45,267 nt of DNA from Candidatus Nomurabacteria bacterium (GCA_025361085.1 JANYAX010000033.1:1-45267); one strand, 5' to 3'. Positions 16,912 to 26,455 are shown, numbered from the stretch's first letter. Notes: generated by a model from the sequence alone, not told the origin. A program made the numbers and translations.

Positions 16912-18195
16912 TTATTTTACTCTTCTTATATATTTAATATAATCTTTATATTTACTAATTGGGAATATTCCAAGTGCTTTGCCCGGTTCTATTTTTTCAC
17001 TGCTATGAGAGTCAGCGAGCTGACCACCTCCTATATAAATCATTACATGCCCGTTACTCCCATATCTTTGTGGGTTGTCATCTGGTCTCCACCCTACTAT
17101 GTCCCCTATCTGTAGTTCCACTCCATTAATGCTTGTTCCGTTTATTGATGTTACTTTTTCTGCTCCAAGGAATATTGTATTAGTTCCACCATTAATATGA
17201 GATACACCCGCGCATTCTAGTACTTTAGAAACGAAACCGGAACAATCATATTTAACAGTATTATTAGGGCCGATACCACCCTTAGGAAGATCTTTACTAT
17301 ATGTCATTTTTCCGTCAAAGCTTCTTACAATAGCTGGTATATTAGATACACCAGGAGAACAAATTATTCCACTGGGTAAAACAGTCCCCCCTGGAATTCC
17401 AATATCAACGTCACCACCCACTTCTGCTGTTACTGCAGCTATGTTCATGTCTGTTGATAATAAATCAGGATTAATTGTATTTAATAATGCATAAGCACCA
17501 AGAGCAATAAATAAACCAAACAAAGCATTTTTTATCTGTGCTTTTGCCTCTGTTTTTCCAAAGATTGATTCATCCCCCATATATTGAAAACCTCCTATAA
17601 CAATCATTACCACCGCTAAAACAGCACAAAGGCCTATGGCTATTTTGAATATTATATTAAAATAATCACCCATATTGCTCGGTGCTTGTTTCAGACTACC
17701 TATTGGGGCAAGTAAGGTATAAACATCTTTTGGCTTATTGTCTTTTTGGGGAGTGACAGTTTGAACCTCCGAGTCAGTTTTTGTAATTATTTCAGACCCA
17801 GCAACCCCGGGCTGTGCAGAATATTCGATTTTTTGTAAACCGCTATTTCTAATTTGGAAAGTAATTTTATAGGTATTTCCTGCCTCTAAAATATCTCCAG
17901 TAAGGTAAGTTGATTCATTATTAAATATTTTTTCTTCACTAGCTTCTGAAAATATCTCCGCGTTATTTTTATAGAAATTAATGATGACAGGAGTATCATT
18001 GAGGATGTCTGTTGTTTTTATGCTGAAGCTCCAAGCATATTTTTTTAACAACCCATTTTCATGCTCGCTTTCTCTTTTCACCTCCATTGTTGAGGCCGCC
18101 GCCTCTGTTCTTCCCGCAACATTATAGGAAAATAAACCATCAATAACACACACAAAGACAAGTATCACTAAAAAATAAAAAATGTGTTTTTTCAT
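16912..18195 (-). CDS. VirB2/TrbC-like two-helix segment fused to NlpC/P60 peptidase
   Basis: 427 aa. A signal peptide or anchor (3-25), then a beta-rich segment (about 45-130). Next comes a pair of membrane helices (about 178-203 and 223-240) joined by GGFQYMGDESIFGKTEAKAQ; this hydrophobic hairpin with a basic loop resembles TrbC/VirB2 pilin-like proteins. The C-terminus (about 305-427) is an NlpC/P60 domain with candidate catalytic C318 (KYDCSGFV), H383 (GHVMIYIGG) and H397 (DSHS). In the family such enzymes cut peptide stems of peptidoglycan. In a VirB4 locus this would combine a channel/pilus part with a VirB1-like wall-opening enzyme. The VirB2 comparison is topological, not proven. Confidence 0.75.
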   Translation of the reverse strand: MKKHIFYFLVILVFVCVIDGLFSYNVAGRTEAAASTMEVKRESEHENGLLKKYAWSFSIKTTDILNDTPVIINFYKNNAEIFSEASEEKIFNNESTYLTGDILEAGNTYKITFQIRNSGLQKIEYSAQPGVAGSEIITKTDSEVQTVTPQKDNKPKDVYTLLAPIGSLKQAPSNMGDYFNIIFKIAIGLCAVLAVVMIVIGGFQYMGDESIFGKTEAKAQIKNALFGLFIALGAYALLNTINPDLLSTDMNIAAVTAEVGGDVDIGIPGGTVLPSGIICSPGVSNIPAIVRSFDGKMTYSKDLPKGGIGPNNTVKYDCSGFVSKVLECAGVSHINGGTNTIFLGAEKVTSINGTSINGVELQIGDIVGWRPDDNPQRYGSNGHVMIYIGGGQLADSHSSEKIEPGKALGIFPISKYKDYIKYIRRVK

Positions 18196-18196
18196 A

Positions 18197-19192
18197 TTAT
18201 AAATTAATTTTTAATAAACCCTCAACGTTTTGGAATAATTCCCTAGTATTTTCCATTATGAAATTTATTGTCGCGTATCCACCGTGTGAATCTGGGCGTA
18301 TTGTGAGTTCTGTTTTCTTCGTTGGTGTTTGTACAATTTCATCATTTATTTTCCATGTATATAATAAATTATTTTCTTTACCTTTTACTGATAAGAAATA
18401 TGGTTCTCCAACTATTGTTATCTCGTCTTCTTTGAAAGACACTTCTTTTTTGAAACCATTATTATATAAAACACCCTCTATCGGAGATTTTTTATAAAAA
18501 ATCATTTCTGGGTTAAAAAGCGGTATTTCTACTGTATTTTCTGCAGAATAATCTCCATTTACCGATGAAGCATTAACTGTTATTTTGTTTGTCTTGTCGA
18601 ACATACTATTTTTAAACACAAAAGAATTTTTATTGTAACCAGAAGCATCAAGTACTGCATCATCATTGTTTTTCCATGAATATGAGACATCTCCATTTCC
18701 AGATTTTATCGTATTTGTATTTGGTATTGCTACTACTTTTATAAGAGCGCCACTTATTGGTAATGATTTACCTCTGTAAAATGGTGGTGTATAACCATCG
18801 GCAGACTCCCACATTAGTTCAATTTCAGAGGGATTTATGATTACTTGTTTTTTTATTGTACTCATTGATCCAGGGGGGGCGATGGTAATATCAAAAGTAG
18901 TAGTGGTATTTGGTCCTCCAGTTTGGAAAGTATAACTTGTTTTACCTATGCCATATAAAACAATACCTGAATCTGTTTGCCACGTGATTGTAGCCATATT
19001 TAAATCAGTAGCATAACTAATTAAATTGATGGTTACATTTTTGTATGGTTGTGGGTTATTTGGAGATGTATTTACTCCTATCTCCCCTTCTTGGACATCA
19101 ATCTGAGTTTCAGCTCGAGAAAAACTCGGTATGTTTATTATACCTATAACAAAAATTACAATGATAAAAATTTTAATGCCGATAGATTTCAC
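18197..19192 (-). CDS. Exported Ig-like-fold protein of the secretion locus
   Basis: 331 aa from a GTG at 19192 (MKSIGIKIFIIVIFVIGIIN). A TTG start at 19237 would add 15 residues with no signal-peptide logic. A strong promoter, TTGTTA-17-TATAAT, ends 7 nt before the GTG and supports the later start. After the signal peptide (cleavage near SRAETQ) come three or four beta-sandwich modules with motifs such as TITWQTDSG, DVSYSWKNNDDAV and LLYTWKINDE, similar to PKD/Ig-like repeats. It lies 2 nt from the NlpC/P60 fusion gene. Probably an extracytoplasmic structural component; family not recognised. Confidence 0.7.
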   Translation of the reverse strand: MKSIGIKIFIIVIFVIGIINIPSFSRAETQIDVQEGEIGVNTSPNNPQPYKNVTINLISYATDLNMATITWQTDSGIVLYGIGKTSYTFQTGGPNTTTTFDITIAPPGSMSTIKKQVIINPSEIELMWESADGYTPPFYRGKSLPISGALIKVVAIPNTNTIKSGNGDVSYSWKNNDDAVLDASGYNKNSFVFKNSMFDKTNKITVNASSVNGDYSAENTVEIPLFNPEMIFYKKSPIEGVLYNNGFKKEVSFKEDEITIVGEPYFLSVKGKENNLLYTWKINDEIVQTPTKKTELTIRPDSHGGYATINFIMENTRELFQNVEGLLKINL

Positions 19193-19199
19193 TTTGTAT

Positions 19200-19228
19200 A
19201 TTATATAATAACTTTTACTCTCTAACAA
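19200..19228 (-). promoter_or_regulatory. Internal promoter for the last three genes of the secretion locus
   Basis: Minus strand: TTGTTA (19228-19223), 17-nt spacer, perfect TATAAT (19205-19200), then 7 nt to GTG at 19192. This would give a leaderless transcript for the Ig-like, NlpC/P60 and PG-binding genes. Confidence 0.55.
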
Positions 19229-19242
19229 CCAAACCAAATATA

Positions 19243-21087
19243 TTAGTTTTGGATACCGCCATTTGAAGCCTCCAGCTCCTCTTTTGCCTTTTTAATTGCG
19301 AAAAGCTGTGAAGGATCTGAGGTTATAATCTGATCTTCTGTATATGAAGCTATCGTCTTAACTGCGACATGTTTCAAACCAACAAAGAATATCCCCTCAC
19401 TCACATTTGCTTCAAGTAGTAAGAATTTTTCTTCTTCAGTAAGACTAAAAGTCTTTTGCAGTACATCTATTGTTGCTGGTGACTGTTTTAACAATAATTG
19501 GATTGATGAGTTGGTTATGATTGGTACTCCATATGGACTTTTCATAAAGTCGCCTACGTCTTGGGTGATAGTTGCAAGTCCGAGCCAGTATTTTCTACCT
19601 CTTTTGGCAATTGAGAACAAGAAAGAAGCTGTATCTTCTGATTTCATCATCCACCAGGCCTCATCAACCACAAGTAATCGTTTCTTGATATTTTTACGAA
19701 CAGCATTCCATATATAGTGGGTAACTATATACATTGCGACTGGTTTTAATTCGTCTTCCATGTCACGAACTGAGAAAACAATAAATTTTCTGTTTATATC
19801 TACATTTGATGGTTGATTCAAGAAAGAAGCCCAAGAACCGCGAGTGTATTTTGTGAGACGCTGGACAAGAGATTCACTCCCTTCCATTCCAGAAAGAATT
19901 GCTTCAAAATCAGACAATAAAGGAGTTTCGATGTTTCTAAAATCAGATTCAGCGGTGATATCTTTCAACGCATAAGTTTCTGTAATAGCGCGGTCTATGA
20001 TCGAATCTTCTTCTGGGGTTAAACCACCGAGCATTATGCGGAACAATCCGACGAGATTTATAGTGTTTGATCTAAGAACGTCAGCCCCTGTTTCATCTTG
20101 GCCAATTGCAGGTAACTCGAAAGGGTTTATATGGTGATTTGAAGAAAGTGAGATATTGAAATATCTGCCACCAACTGCTTCAGCCAGGTATTCATATTCA
20201 CGTTCTGGGTCGATAACAATGACTTCAGTATCAAACATCAAAGTTCTGATAATTTCTAATTTTGTCGCATAAGATTTACCCGCACCGGCGGTTGCGAAAA
20301 TTATAGAATTGTAGTTCGGAAGAGAAAATCTATCAAACAAGATAAGACTAGAATTATGACGATTTATGCCATATAATATACCCTTATCATCGGTTAGATC
20401 AAAAGATACAAATGGGAAAATACTTGAAAGTGGTTCGGTGTTTAGCTTTTGATGAATACTAAGTATATCTGTGCCAAGCGGAATGACACTTTTAAACCCT
20501 TCAGACTGCTGGAAAAGAGCCGGTTTTAGATATATAAGTTTTGATTCTAGTAGTGATTTAATCTCATTCTCAATTTTAAACAAATCATTTTCACTTTCCG
20601 CATATACAGTGATATAAAGACCTACATCAAACATTTTTTCTTGAGCCTGCATCAGATTATCTCGCAAATTTTCAAGATCTTGGTATGCAGTATCGAGCAT
20701 TGGGTCACGCACTAGACCTTTTGACTCCCGAACAGAGATTTGACTTTGAACTTCAGCAACTTTTTTCTGGAAAGTTCTCAAAATTTCAGCAGTTTCGATT
20801 GGGTGGATAAAGATCGATACATCAAAAACTTTATCAAGGTTTATTATTGGAGAAAACCAATTGTCACTAAGATATCGTGGGTATGAAATGACAAAAAATG
20901 TTCTCGCAATTTTGTCTCCGAGATTTAACGATCTTGGAGTTATTTGAAGAGCACTTGGTGCAATAATATCTTGAAGTTCGAGAGTAGCTGCTTTGTATAT
21001 TTCACTTGGAAGAACCGGCATAACCATGTTGCTCTTTGCCCTCGATATGTTACTTTTTTTGCCCAATAAGTCTGAAAATATTGACAT
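19243..21087 (-). CDS. VirB4/TraC-family type IV secretion ATPase
   Basis: 614 aa. The N-terminal VirB4 region (about 20-230) includes a helical segment at 105-150. The C-terminal ATPase domain has Walker A ATAGAGKS (265-272), the following strand EVIVIDPEREY, Walker B LLVVDEAWWMM and the motif TITQDVGDF. VirB4 is the signature ATPase of type IV secretion and conjugation machines, working at the inner face of the channel. It has its own N-terminal domain in addition to the separate VirB4-N-like gene just upstream (2-nt gap). All ATPase motifs look intact. Confidence 0.92.
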   Translation of the reverse strand: MSIFSDLLGKKSNISRAKSNMVMPVLPSEIYKAATLELQDIIAPSALQITPRSLNLGDKIARTFFVISYPRYLSDNWFSPIINLDKVFDVSIFIHPIETAEILRTFQKKVAEVQSQISVRESKGLVRDPMLDTAYQDLENLRDNLMQAQEKMFDVGLYITVYAESENDLFKIENEIKSLLESKLIYLKPALFQQSEGFKSVIPLGTDILSIHQKLNTEPLSSIFPFVSFDLTDDKGILYGINRHNSSLILFDRFSLPNYNSIIFATAGAGKSYATKLEIIRTLMFDTEVIVIDPEREYEYLAEAVGGRYFNISLSSNHHINPFELPAIGQDETGADVLRSNTINLVGLFRIMLGGLTPEEDSIIDRAITETYALKDITAESDFRNIETPLLSDFEAILSGMEGSESLVQRLTKYTRGSWASFLNQPSNVDINRKFIVFSVRDMEDELKPVAMYIVTHYIWNAVRKNIKKRLLVVDEAWWMMKSEDTASFLFSIAKRGRKYWLGLATITQDVGDFMKSPYGVPIITNSSIQLLLKQSPATIDVLQKTFSLTEEEKFLLLEANVSEGIFFVGLKHVAVKTIASYTEDQIITSDPSQLFAIKKAKEELEASNGGIQN

Positions 21088-21088
21088 A

Positions 21089-21742
21089 TTATTGTAATTT
21101 TATACCCTGGCTAATATCACCAGGATTAAACGTTTTATAAAACAACTCCACTACTTGGTCTGTCTTGAGCTCAGATGTTCTTATCCCCATCCCGCCGAGA
21201 CCTTCACTGATGACTCTTGTCCGCTGGTCTAATTGCGTTCTTTTTTCTTCAAAAGAGGCCATATCTATGGCTTTTTTGGTGTCTTCGACTTGTTTTTTGG
21301 GTGCTCCACCACCCAGGAGATTGTCCATCATTTTATTCCCCGATTTTATTATGGTGGGTGTATAAGGAACGATTATAAAAAAAGTCTTCGTCATTATGTT
21401 AACCTCGTCGGTGAAAGATTTTATAAAATTTATATATTCTTTTGTTTGTATTTTTAATAGCGGTTCAACTTGTTCTTTTATTCTTCCCTCAAGAAGTAGA
21501 AGATATGGTCTGATATCTAGTCTTCGTGATTGGACTACTATTTGAGTAGAGAAATCTAACCCGTTTATGAAATTTTGGAAACCACTTATTATGGCAGCTT
21601 GTTCTTCAGAAGATTTTAAAGAAAGATTTAATGATGAAGCAACCAATATAGAACGAAGACCACCATCTTTGAGGACAATGATTCCATTCCGCACCTCTTT
21701 GATTTCGACAAATTCTTGTGAACTTTTTGCGCTTATTGCCAT
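21089..21742 (-). CDS. VirB4 N-terminal-like (TraC-type) partner protein
   Basis: 217 aa from the ATG at 21742 (MAISAKSSQEF); a TTG at 21763 falls within the inverted repeat and is unlikely. The opening, with FVEIKEVRNGIIVLKDGGLRSILVAS, reads like the start of VirB4/TraC N-terminal domains. It continues with IISGFQNFINGLDFSTQIVV and a helix-rich middle. No Walker motifs and no membrane segment. Genes of this size directly upstream of virB4 are, as I recall, common in Patescibacteria secretion loci. Probably a cytoplasmic partner of VirB4; family call moderate. Confidence 0.65.
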   Translation of the reverse strand: MAISAKSSQEFVEIKEVRNGIIVLKDGGLRSILVASSLNLSLKSSEEQAAIISGFQNFINGLDFSTQIVVQSRRLDIRPYLLLLEGRIKEQVEPLLKIQTKEYINFIKSFTDEVNIMTKTFFIIVPYTPTIIKSGNKMMDNLLGGGAPKKQVEDTKKAIDMASFEEKRTQLDQRTRVISEGLGGMGIRTSELKTDQVVELFYKTFNPGDISQGIKLQ

Positions 21743-21747
21743 AAAAT

Positions 21748-21846
21748 AATTACTAATTAACAATTACTGATTACTAATTGTATATTTACATTATATCATA
21801 TTTCTTTACTCAACAATTAGTAATTAGTAATTGGTAATTATCAATT
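21748..21846. repeat. 33-nt imperfect inverted repeat inside the secretion operon
   Basis: The arms 21748-21780 and 21814-21846 match as reverse complements at 29 of 33 positions and are built from ATTACTAATT-like units. They lie between the PrgI-like stop and the VirB4-N-like start, with a TATAAT (minus strand 21795-21790) in the loop. Similar units occur at 42095-42119. Possible roles are mRNA processing or protection; none is demonstrated. Confidence 0.7.
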
Positions 21847-22255
21847 ACTCCTTCTCTTTCCCCTGCACGTCTAAACTCCAAGAAAGATCTTTGAGTTTAT
21901 TTGCAGATGTCATTGGAACCATTGAGACAATCTGAGGTGCTTCCGGCTCCTCCCCCTCTTTGTCATTTGGATTTATTAATCTCTGTTTCCATATATATAA
22001 TTTATTTGAAATAAAGTAATTGATACCGGCCTGAAGATAATATGAAAATGGTTTATTATTTATCTTATAAAAAACCAAAAGTATAGATAATATGGCCACA
22101 GGAATAATCAAAAAGATACCAATCCAAAGTGGAAGTATTTTATATATAACGAAAATTAACCCTCCCCCTCCTATCATGTATGCGAACTGAGAAAAAGTGA
22201 AAGGCCCGAAGAGCTTATCGTCTATATCAATAAATTGTGGGACTTTGAATTGCAT
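21845..22255 (-). CDS. PrgI-family (VirB3-like) membrane protein
   Basis: 136 aa. The N-terminus MQFKVPQFIDIDDKLFGPFT, followed by FSQFAYMIGGGG, is the PrgI-family signature. Two close membrane helices follow (about 28-45 and 50-68), then a cytoplasmic tail with LYIWKQRL. In Gram-positive-type conjugation systems PrgI-like proteins take the VirB3 place next to VirB4, and that is its position here. Part of the core membrane channel. Confidence 0.85.
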   Translation of the reverse strand: MQFKVPQFIDIDDKLFGPFTFSQFAYMIGGGGLIFVIYKILPLWIGIFLIIPVAILSILLVFYKINNKPFSYYLQAGINYFISNKLYIWKQRLINPNDKEGEEPEAPQIVSMVPMTSANKLKDLSWSLDVQGKEKE

Positions 22256-22309
22256 GATAATAATTACTAATTAAAAAACAATTTGAAAATTAAAAACCTC
22301 AATTATCTT

Positions 22310-23326
22310 TTACTCAAATGATTCTCTGTATGGATCAGCTTTTGAACTTGATTGTCTCGCATCGTTTTTCTTGATGTCTGACATGCTACTTATTTTAGGC
22401 AAAGAGTGATCTGATATTGTATGTTCACTGGTAGTTACTCCTTTTAATTTTTCTTCGATTATATTCTGAAGAGTGTTTTTTTCCTCAACTATTTCACTTG
22501 TGGTTGATTTAGCGTATGAAGGAATAGGTATTTTAACCGCTTCTTGGAGAGGTTTAGTCTGTTCTGGTTTTTCTATTATACCCGATGTTTCATTTTTAAT
22601 TGTTTCTTTATATGGCGGTAGTGGTATTTCATCATTTTTTGTATTTTTGCTCTCATTTTCTTTTCCCCAGTGTGTTTTCAATATCTCTCTTATCTTTCCT
22701 AATATTTTTTCGTTAACATCATCTACAAGACCAGTGAGTTCATCTTCGTCTATCTTTATTTTCGAAGCTAGTTCTGTTTCGTACTGATCGGGGTGTATTA
22801 TTCCCAGCATTACTTTAATGGTTATATCTTCAAGTTCTCCCATCTGTGCGACATTTAATTTATGTTTTTCAGCAATATCATAAAGTACTCCCTGATAATT
22901 TGATTCACTTATAGACTCCTGAACCTCTTTTGGTAGAGAATTAAATCTATCATCAAGTTTCATTTCCCCACCATATTTTTCTTCTAGTAGTTCTTTGTTG
23001 TTGTTTAAGTATGTGTCGAGTAACTTGCCGTAATTATCATTCAATATATACATATTGATTTCATTTAGAAGCTCGTTAAAAATTATTTTATCCAAACCAA
23101 GTTCATTTTCTATGGTTATCTTATATTCTTCGGGCTCAATAACGGCAAGTAAAAGTAGGGTTGTTTCAGTTGCTAGAGTTTTTGATTGTTCATCAGTTAG
23201 TTTATATTTGATACTAGCGTTTTGCAAAATACTCATCCATTTCATCTCAGAAAATAGCTTCTGTAGATTGTCTGGAAGTTTTAAGTAATATTTCTTAATA
23301 TTTTGTTTTAATTCATTCTGATCCAT
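22310..23326 (-). CDS. Cytoplasmic helical protein with duplicated domain, secretion locus
   Basis: 338 aa, no signal peptide or membrane helix. Two similar all-helical units of about 85 residues: residues about 17-95 (LPDNLQKLFSEMKWMSIL through EPEEYKITIENELGLD) and about 126-210 (LPKEVQESISESNYQGVL through HPDQYETELASKIKID). Shared elements are L-P at the start, a central I.P..Y or IHPDQY and a final N..I. The C-terminal third is Pro/Lys/Glu-rich and probably disordered. It lies between the TrbL-like and PrgI-like genes. Probably a soluble accessory factor; function unknown. Confidence 0.65.
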   Translation of the reverse strand: MDQNELKQNIKKYYLKLPDNLQKLFSEMKWMSILQNASIKYKLTDEQSKTLATETTLLLLAVIEPEEYKITIENELGLDKIIFNELLNEINMYILNDNYGKLLDTYLNNNKELLEEKYGGEMKLDDRFNSLPKEVQESISESNYQGVLYDIAEKHKLNVAQMGELEDITIKVMLGIIHPDQYETELASKIKIDEDELTGLVDDVNEKILGKIREILKTHWGKENESKNTKNDEIPLPPYKETIKNETSGIIEKPEQTKPLQEAVKIPIPSYAKSTTSEIVEEKNTLQNIIEEKLKGVTTSEHTISDHSLPKISSMSDIKKNDARQSSSKADPYRESFE

Positions 23327-23353
23327 TTTCTAATTTTTAATTATTAACTAATT

Positions 23354-26300
23354 TTAGTGATGCCCTCCTCCTCCACCATGGTCACCTCCCCTGTGCCCAC
23401 CTCCTCCGCTGGATGGTTTTGGAACTTCTATTTTTAAGTCTTTTAATGATTCAGATAAAACACTCCCTATATCTTTCCAAACATCTTTTTGTCCTGTGCC
23501 GTAGTTAACATCAACCCCACTCTTTAAACCAGCTCTTATGCCACTAGCAAGAATAGCAGTTAACCCAATTCCAAACTTTGCAAAACTTTTTGATGAAGTT
23601 GTAAGTTTTGATAAATTTCTGAGGTCGAATGAACCCCTACGTAGCGCAGCAGAAAACTCACCCAAAGATTGGCTCGCCTCGATAGCCGAAATCATTTCTC
23701 CCGATGAATCTTTTTTCTTGAGCCCTGCACTATTTAAGTCTGATTTGAGAGTTGCTTCAGCGACAGCCGGGTTTGTTTTTTTGTTTATTTCATATTGGTC
23801 ATAAGCATAATTTACATTATGTTCAATAATTCCTCTGTCGGACTCCTCTTTTACAGATTTCCAGTCGCTAGCTTTATAGTGATCTCTTGCTATCTGATCT
23901 TTATCCAATGCTTTTCGAGCATCTATTTGTTGTGGTTCGGTTAATTCACTAAATTTAACACTATCTCCATACCCAAATTTTCCACCGAATTCACTTTTAG
24001 CTGCACTATCTAGTGCTTTTTGTGATCTATCTTTTTTACCAAAATCTTTTTCTGATTGCTGTAATTTCTCTTTGGTGTTTATACTACTCCCAGCGGCATT
24101 TTTACCTGCAGGAATTTTACCAACTAACGTTGCAATCCCGGCAGTCCCTGCTTTTCCAACCCCGGATATCGCTTTGCCTCCAAGTTTGAAATAAGAAAAA
24201 GGATTAAGTTTATTCATATTATTCCACTGATCTTTAACTCCCCCAAATTTCAAATCTTTTTGTCTAGCACTATCATTTTGAATATTTCTAGCCACAGATC
24301 CAACAGTACTTCTCCCTAGCGCGGCAACTCCCAGTGCTGCACCTCCCAATGCAACACTACCAACAGCTGCTATTCCTTTTGTAATTGCTTTGCCGATTTC
24401 TCCAGACATATTATGAGCAATATCTTTTGCTTTCATTAATAGAATCATTATAAATATAAATGGAACCAAAATAGCAATAACTAAATTCAATCCAGTTTTG
24501 TTTGTTACATCGATTAACCCAAGTCCCTTATCCAGAAATTTAACAATTAAATACATAAAGAAAACAAACACGGGCGCCAAAAATGCCAGTTTTATTGTGT
24601 CCGGCCACCATTTTTTCCAGCCTATCATGTCGAGGTCTTGAAGGCCTGGGACTGTATAGCTAAAAAAAGCAATAGGTGCGAGTATCATAGCTAGCCATAG
24701 GCCTATTACTCTTGTTATAAAAATAAGTGCTGAAGACATGAAAGCTATCATTCCTATAACATTGATTACGATCGCTAGTATTTCTACAAGGATAAATGTT
24801 CCTACTGTTATACCATCATTCGTAGTTTGTTCATTTTCTACTACTGTAGAACTTTTTACTTGAAGAGTATTTACATCTTTTGCTCGACTTATAATTACTT
24901 GTGGGTTAACTTTGGCAACAATTGCTTCGGATAATTTTATTTCTCCAAATTCTCCAAGTTGACTGCCAGCTTTTGCTGGATCACTTTGGTCTGTTTTACT
25001 ATTAAGAACAATTACTTGTGGATTATAAAATACTCGAGTTATGATATTTGATGCATCAATAATAACTTGGACGGCGAACAAACTGAAGTTTATCAAGAGT
25101 CCGATTATTACTACATTTATAATCATTTCTTTTGTTTTACCACCACCCACATTTAAAATAGTTGAAAATGCAATGTATAGCATCACAAAGATGAAAAACA
25201 TATTGCAGAAATCTCTAACTACGCCCCACCCTTCTACCACAAATGACGAACGGTATGAAGTATCACTTACCGAATACATAACTGCGAAATCTAATGCTTT
25301 ACCAGTAAGACCAAAAAGGAAAGATGTTGGTTTAAAAATTAAATAATGTATCCCTTGAGCAATACAACCACCTATTTTAGTTGGGAAAAGAATACGACAA
25401 GTTGGTAAATCAGAAATTTTTTTGAGATCTTCGCTGTTGCTTGTTCCGGTTACTATTTGAGTCGTTGTCGTTTTTATACACTCTCCTATTATGAGGTCTA
25501 CGGCTTTGTTTATGTCGGCTTCATTTTTTAGCGAGTCATGAGATTCTTGGCAAGATTCTATTGTTGTGAAGCTATTTTCTTCGGTTGTGGTGTTACCGCT
25601 ATTGTCCTTCGAGGTAACTATATAACTATATGAATCTATATTTTTTATGTTTCCACTTGCAGCATTGTTAGAGTTAAATAATTGACAAGGTGAATATACG
25701 ATATCCATATTTGTACTTACCGATAATGCTACTGTTGAATTCTTTCTTTCCGTTTCTCTATCGATATTGCATGAATCTATATAATCAAAAGGTTTTGATT
25801 TCTCGATGGTTTTTTCAACTGAATATAAACTTGTCGTGGTTTTCGTGTAATAGTATTTCCCTGTATAAGTAGCTACATCACTAGAAGAGGTAGAGAGCCC
25901 AGATGTAGACCTAATACCCCAACTGTTATCAAGATTACCCGCGCCACATTTAATTGCTCCTGTGAGATCTTTGCCAAGACATTGGTATTGAAGTGGCCCT
26001 TTATTTATGGGCGTTTCATTTTTATTATTTGTATCGCTGACATCAAATATAAACCAAACATGATCACAAGCTGTGCCACTGCAAGTCTTCTCCCCCATTT
26101 TAAATGTAAAAGAAAAGGTGTCATTGGTTATTAAATATCGATTAGATTTGAGTTCCTGATTTAAAATACCGGCATTTTTTGTGGAGTTAACTTCAACCAC
26201 AATATTGTATTTGTCTTTACACCCCGTACTTTTTATCAGAACTTTCATTTCATCTGGTCTGGGGATACTAGTATTATTAAATTCGTTATCATTCCAGTGA

Positions 26301-26455
26301 GGTGTTGGGTAAGAGATATTTTCATCAGAAATCACACAGTCAGCGGCTTCGGCGATATTATTTTTTGATATTAAGTTATTACCAACACCAAAAAACGCAA
26401 ATAATTGCAAAAATATTGTAGCTATTATGATATATGGCACAAATTTCTTAATCAT
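23354..26455 (-). CDS. TrbL/VirB6-like polytopic channel protein
   Basis: 1033 aa. A signal peptide (about 5-25) and a Cys-containing extracytoplasmic domain (about 35-340) precede a polytopic core (about 370-700) with at least six hydrophobic helices, for example MFFIFVMLYIAFSTILNV, IINVVIIGLLINFSLFAV and LVIAILVPFIFIMILLM. After that comes an Ala/Gly-rich then charged cytoplasmic tail (about 700-1010). It ends in the His/Gly-rich sequence SSGGGGHRGGDHGGGGGHH. Large TrbL/VirB6 proteins form the membrane channel core of type IV secretion systems. The His-rich tail could bind metal. Family call from topology plus locus context. Confidence 0.75.
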   Translation of the reverse strand: MIKKFVPYIIIATIFLQLFAFFGVGNNLISKNNIAEAADCVISDENISYPTPHWNDNEFNNTSIPRPDEMKVLIKSTGCKDKYNIVVEVNSTKNAGILNQELKSNRYLITNDTFSFTFKMGEKTCSGTACDHVWFIFDVSDTNNKNETPINKGPLQYQCLGKDLTGAIKCGAGNLDNSWGIRSTSGLSTSSSDVATYTGKYYYTKTTTSLYSVEKTIEKSKPFDYIDSCNIDRETERKNSTVALSVSTNMDIVYSPCQLFNSNNAASGNIKNIDSYSYIVTSKDNSGNTTTEENSFTTIESCQESHDSLKNEADINKAVDLIIGECIKTTTTQIVTGTSNSEDLKKISDLPTCRILFPTKIGGCIAQGIHYLIFKPTSFLFGLTGKALDFAVMYSVSDTSYRSSFVVEGWGVVRDFCNMFFIFVMLYIAFSTILNVGGGKTKEMIINVVIIGLLINFSLFAVQVIIDASNIITRVFYNPQVIVLNSKTDQSDPAKAGSQLGEFGEIKLSEAIVAKVNPQVIISRAKDVNTLQVKSSTVVENEQTTNDGITVGTFILVEILAIVINVIGMIAFMSSALIFITRVIGLWLAMILAPIAFFSYTVPGLQDLDMIGWKKWWPDTIKLAFLAPVFVFFMYLIVKFLDKGLGLIDVTNKTGLNLVIAILVPFIFIMILLMKAKDIAHNMSGEIGKAITKGIAAVGSVALGGAALGVAALGRSTVGSVARNIQNDSARQKDLKFGGVKDQWNNMNKLNPFSYFKLGGKAISGVGKAGTAGIATLVGKIPAGKNAAGSSINTKEKLQQSEKDFGKKDRSQKALDSAAKSEFGGKFGYGDSVKFSELTEPQQIDARKALDKDQIARDHYKASDWKSVKEESDRGIIEHNVNYAYDQYEINKKTNPAVAEATLKSDLNSAGLKKKDSSGEMISAIEASQSLGEFSAALRRGSFDLRNLSKLTTSSKSFAKFGIGLTAILASGIRAGLKSGVDVNYGTGQKDVWKDIGSVLSESLKDLKIEVPKPSSGGGGHRGGDHGGGGGHH

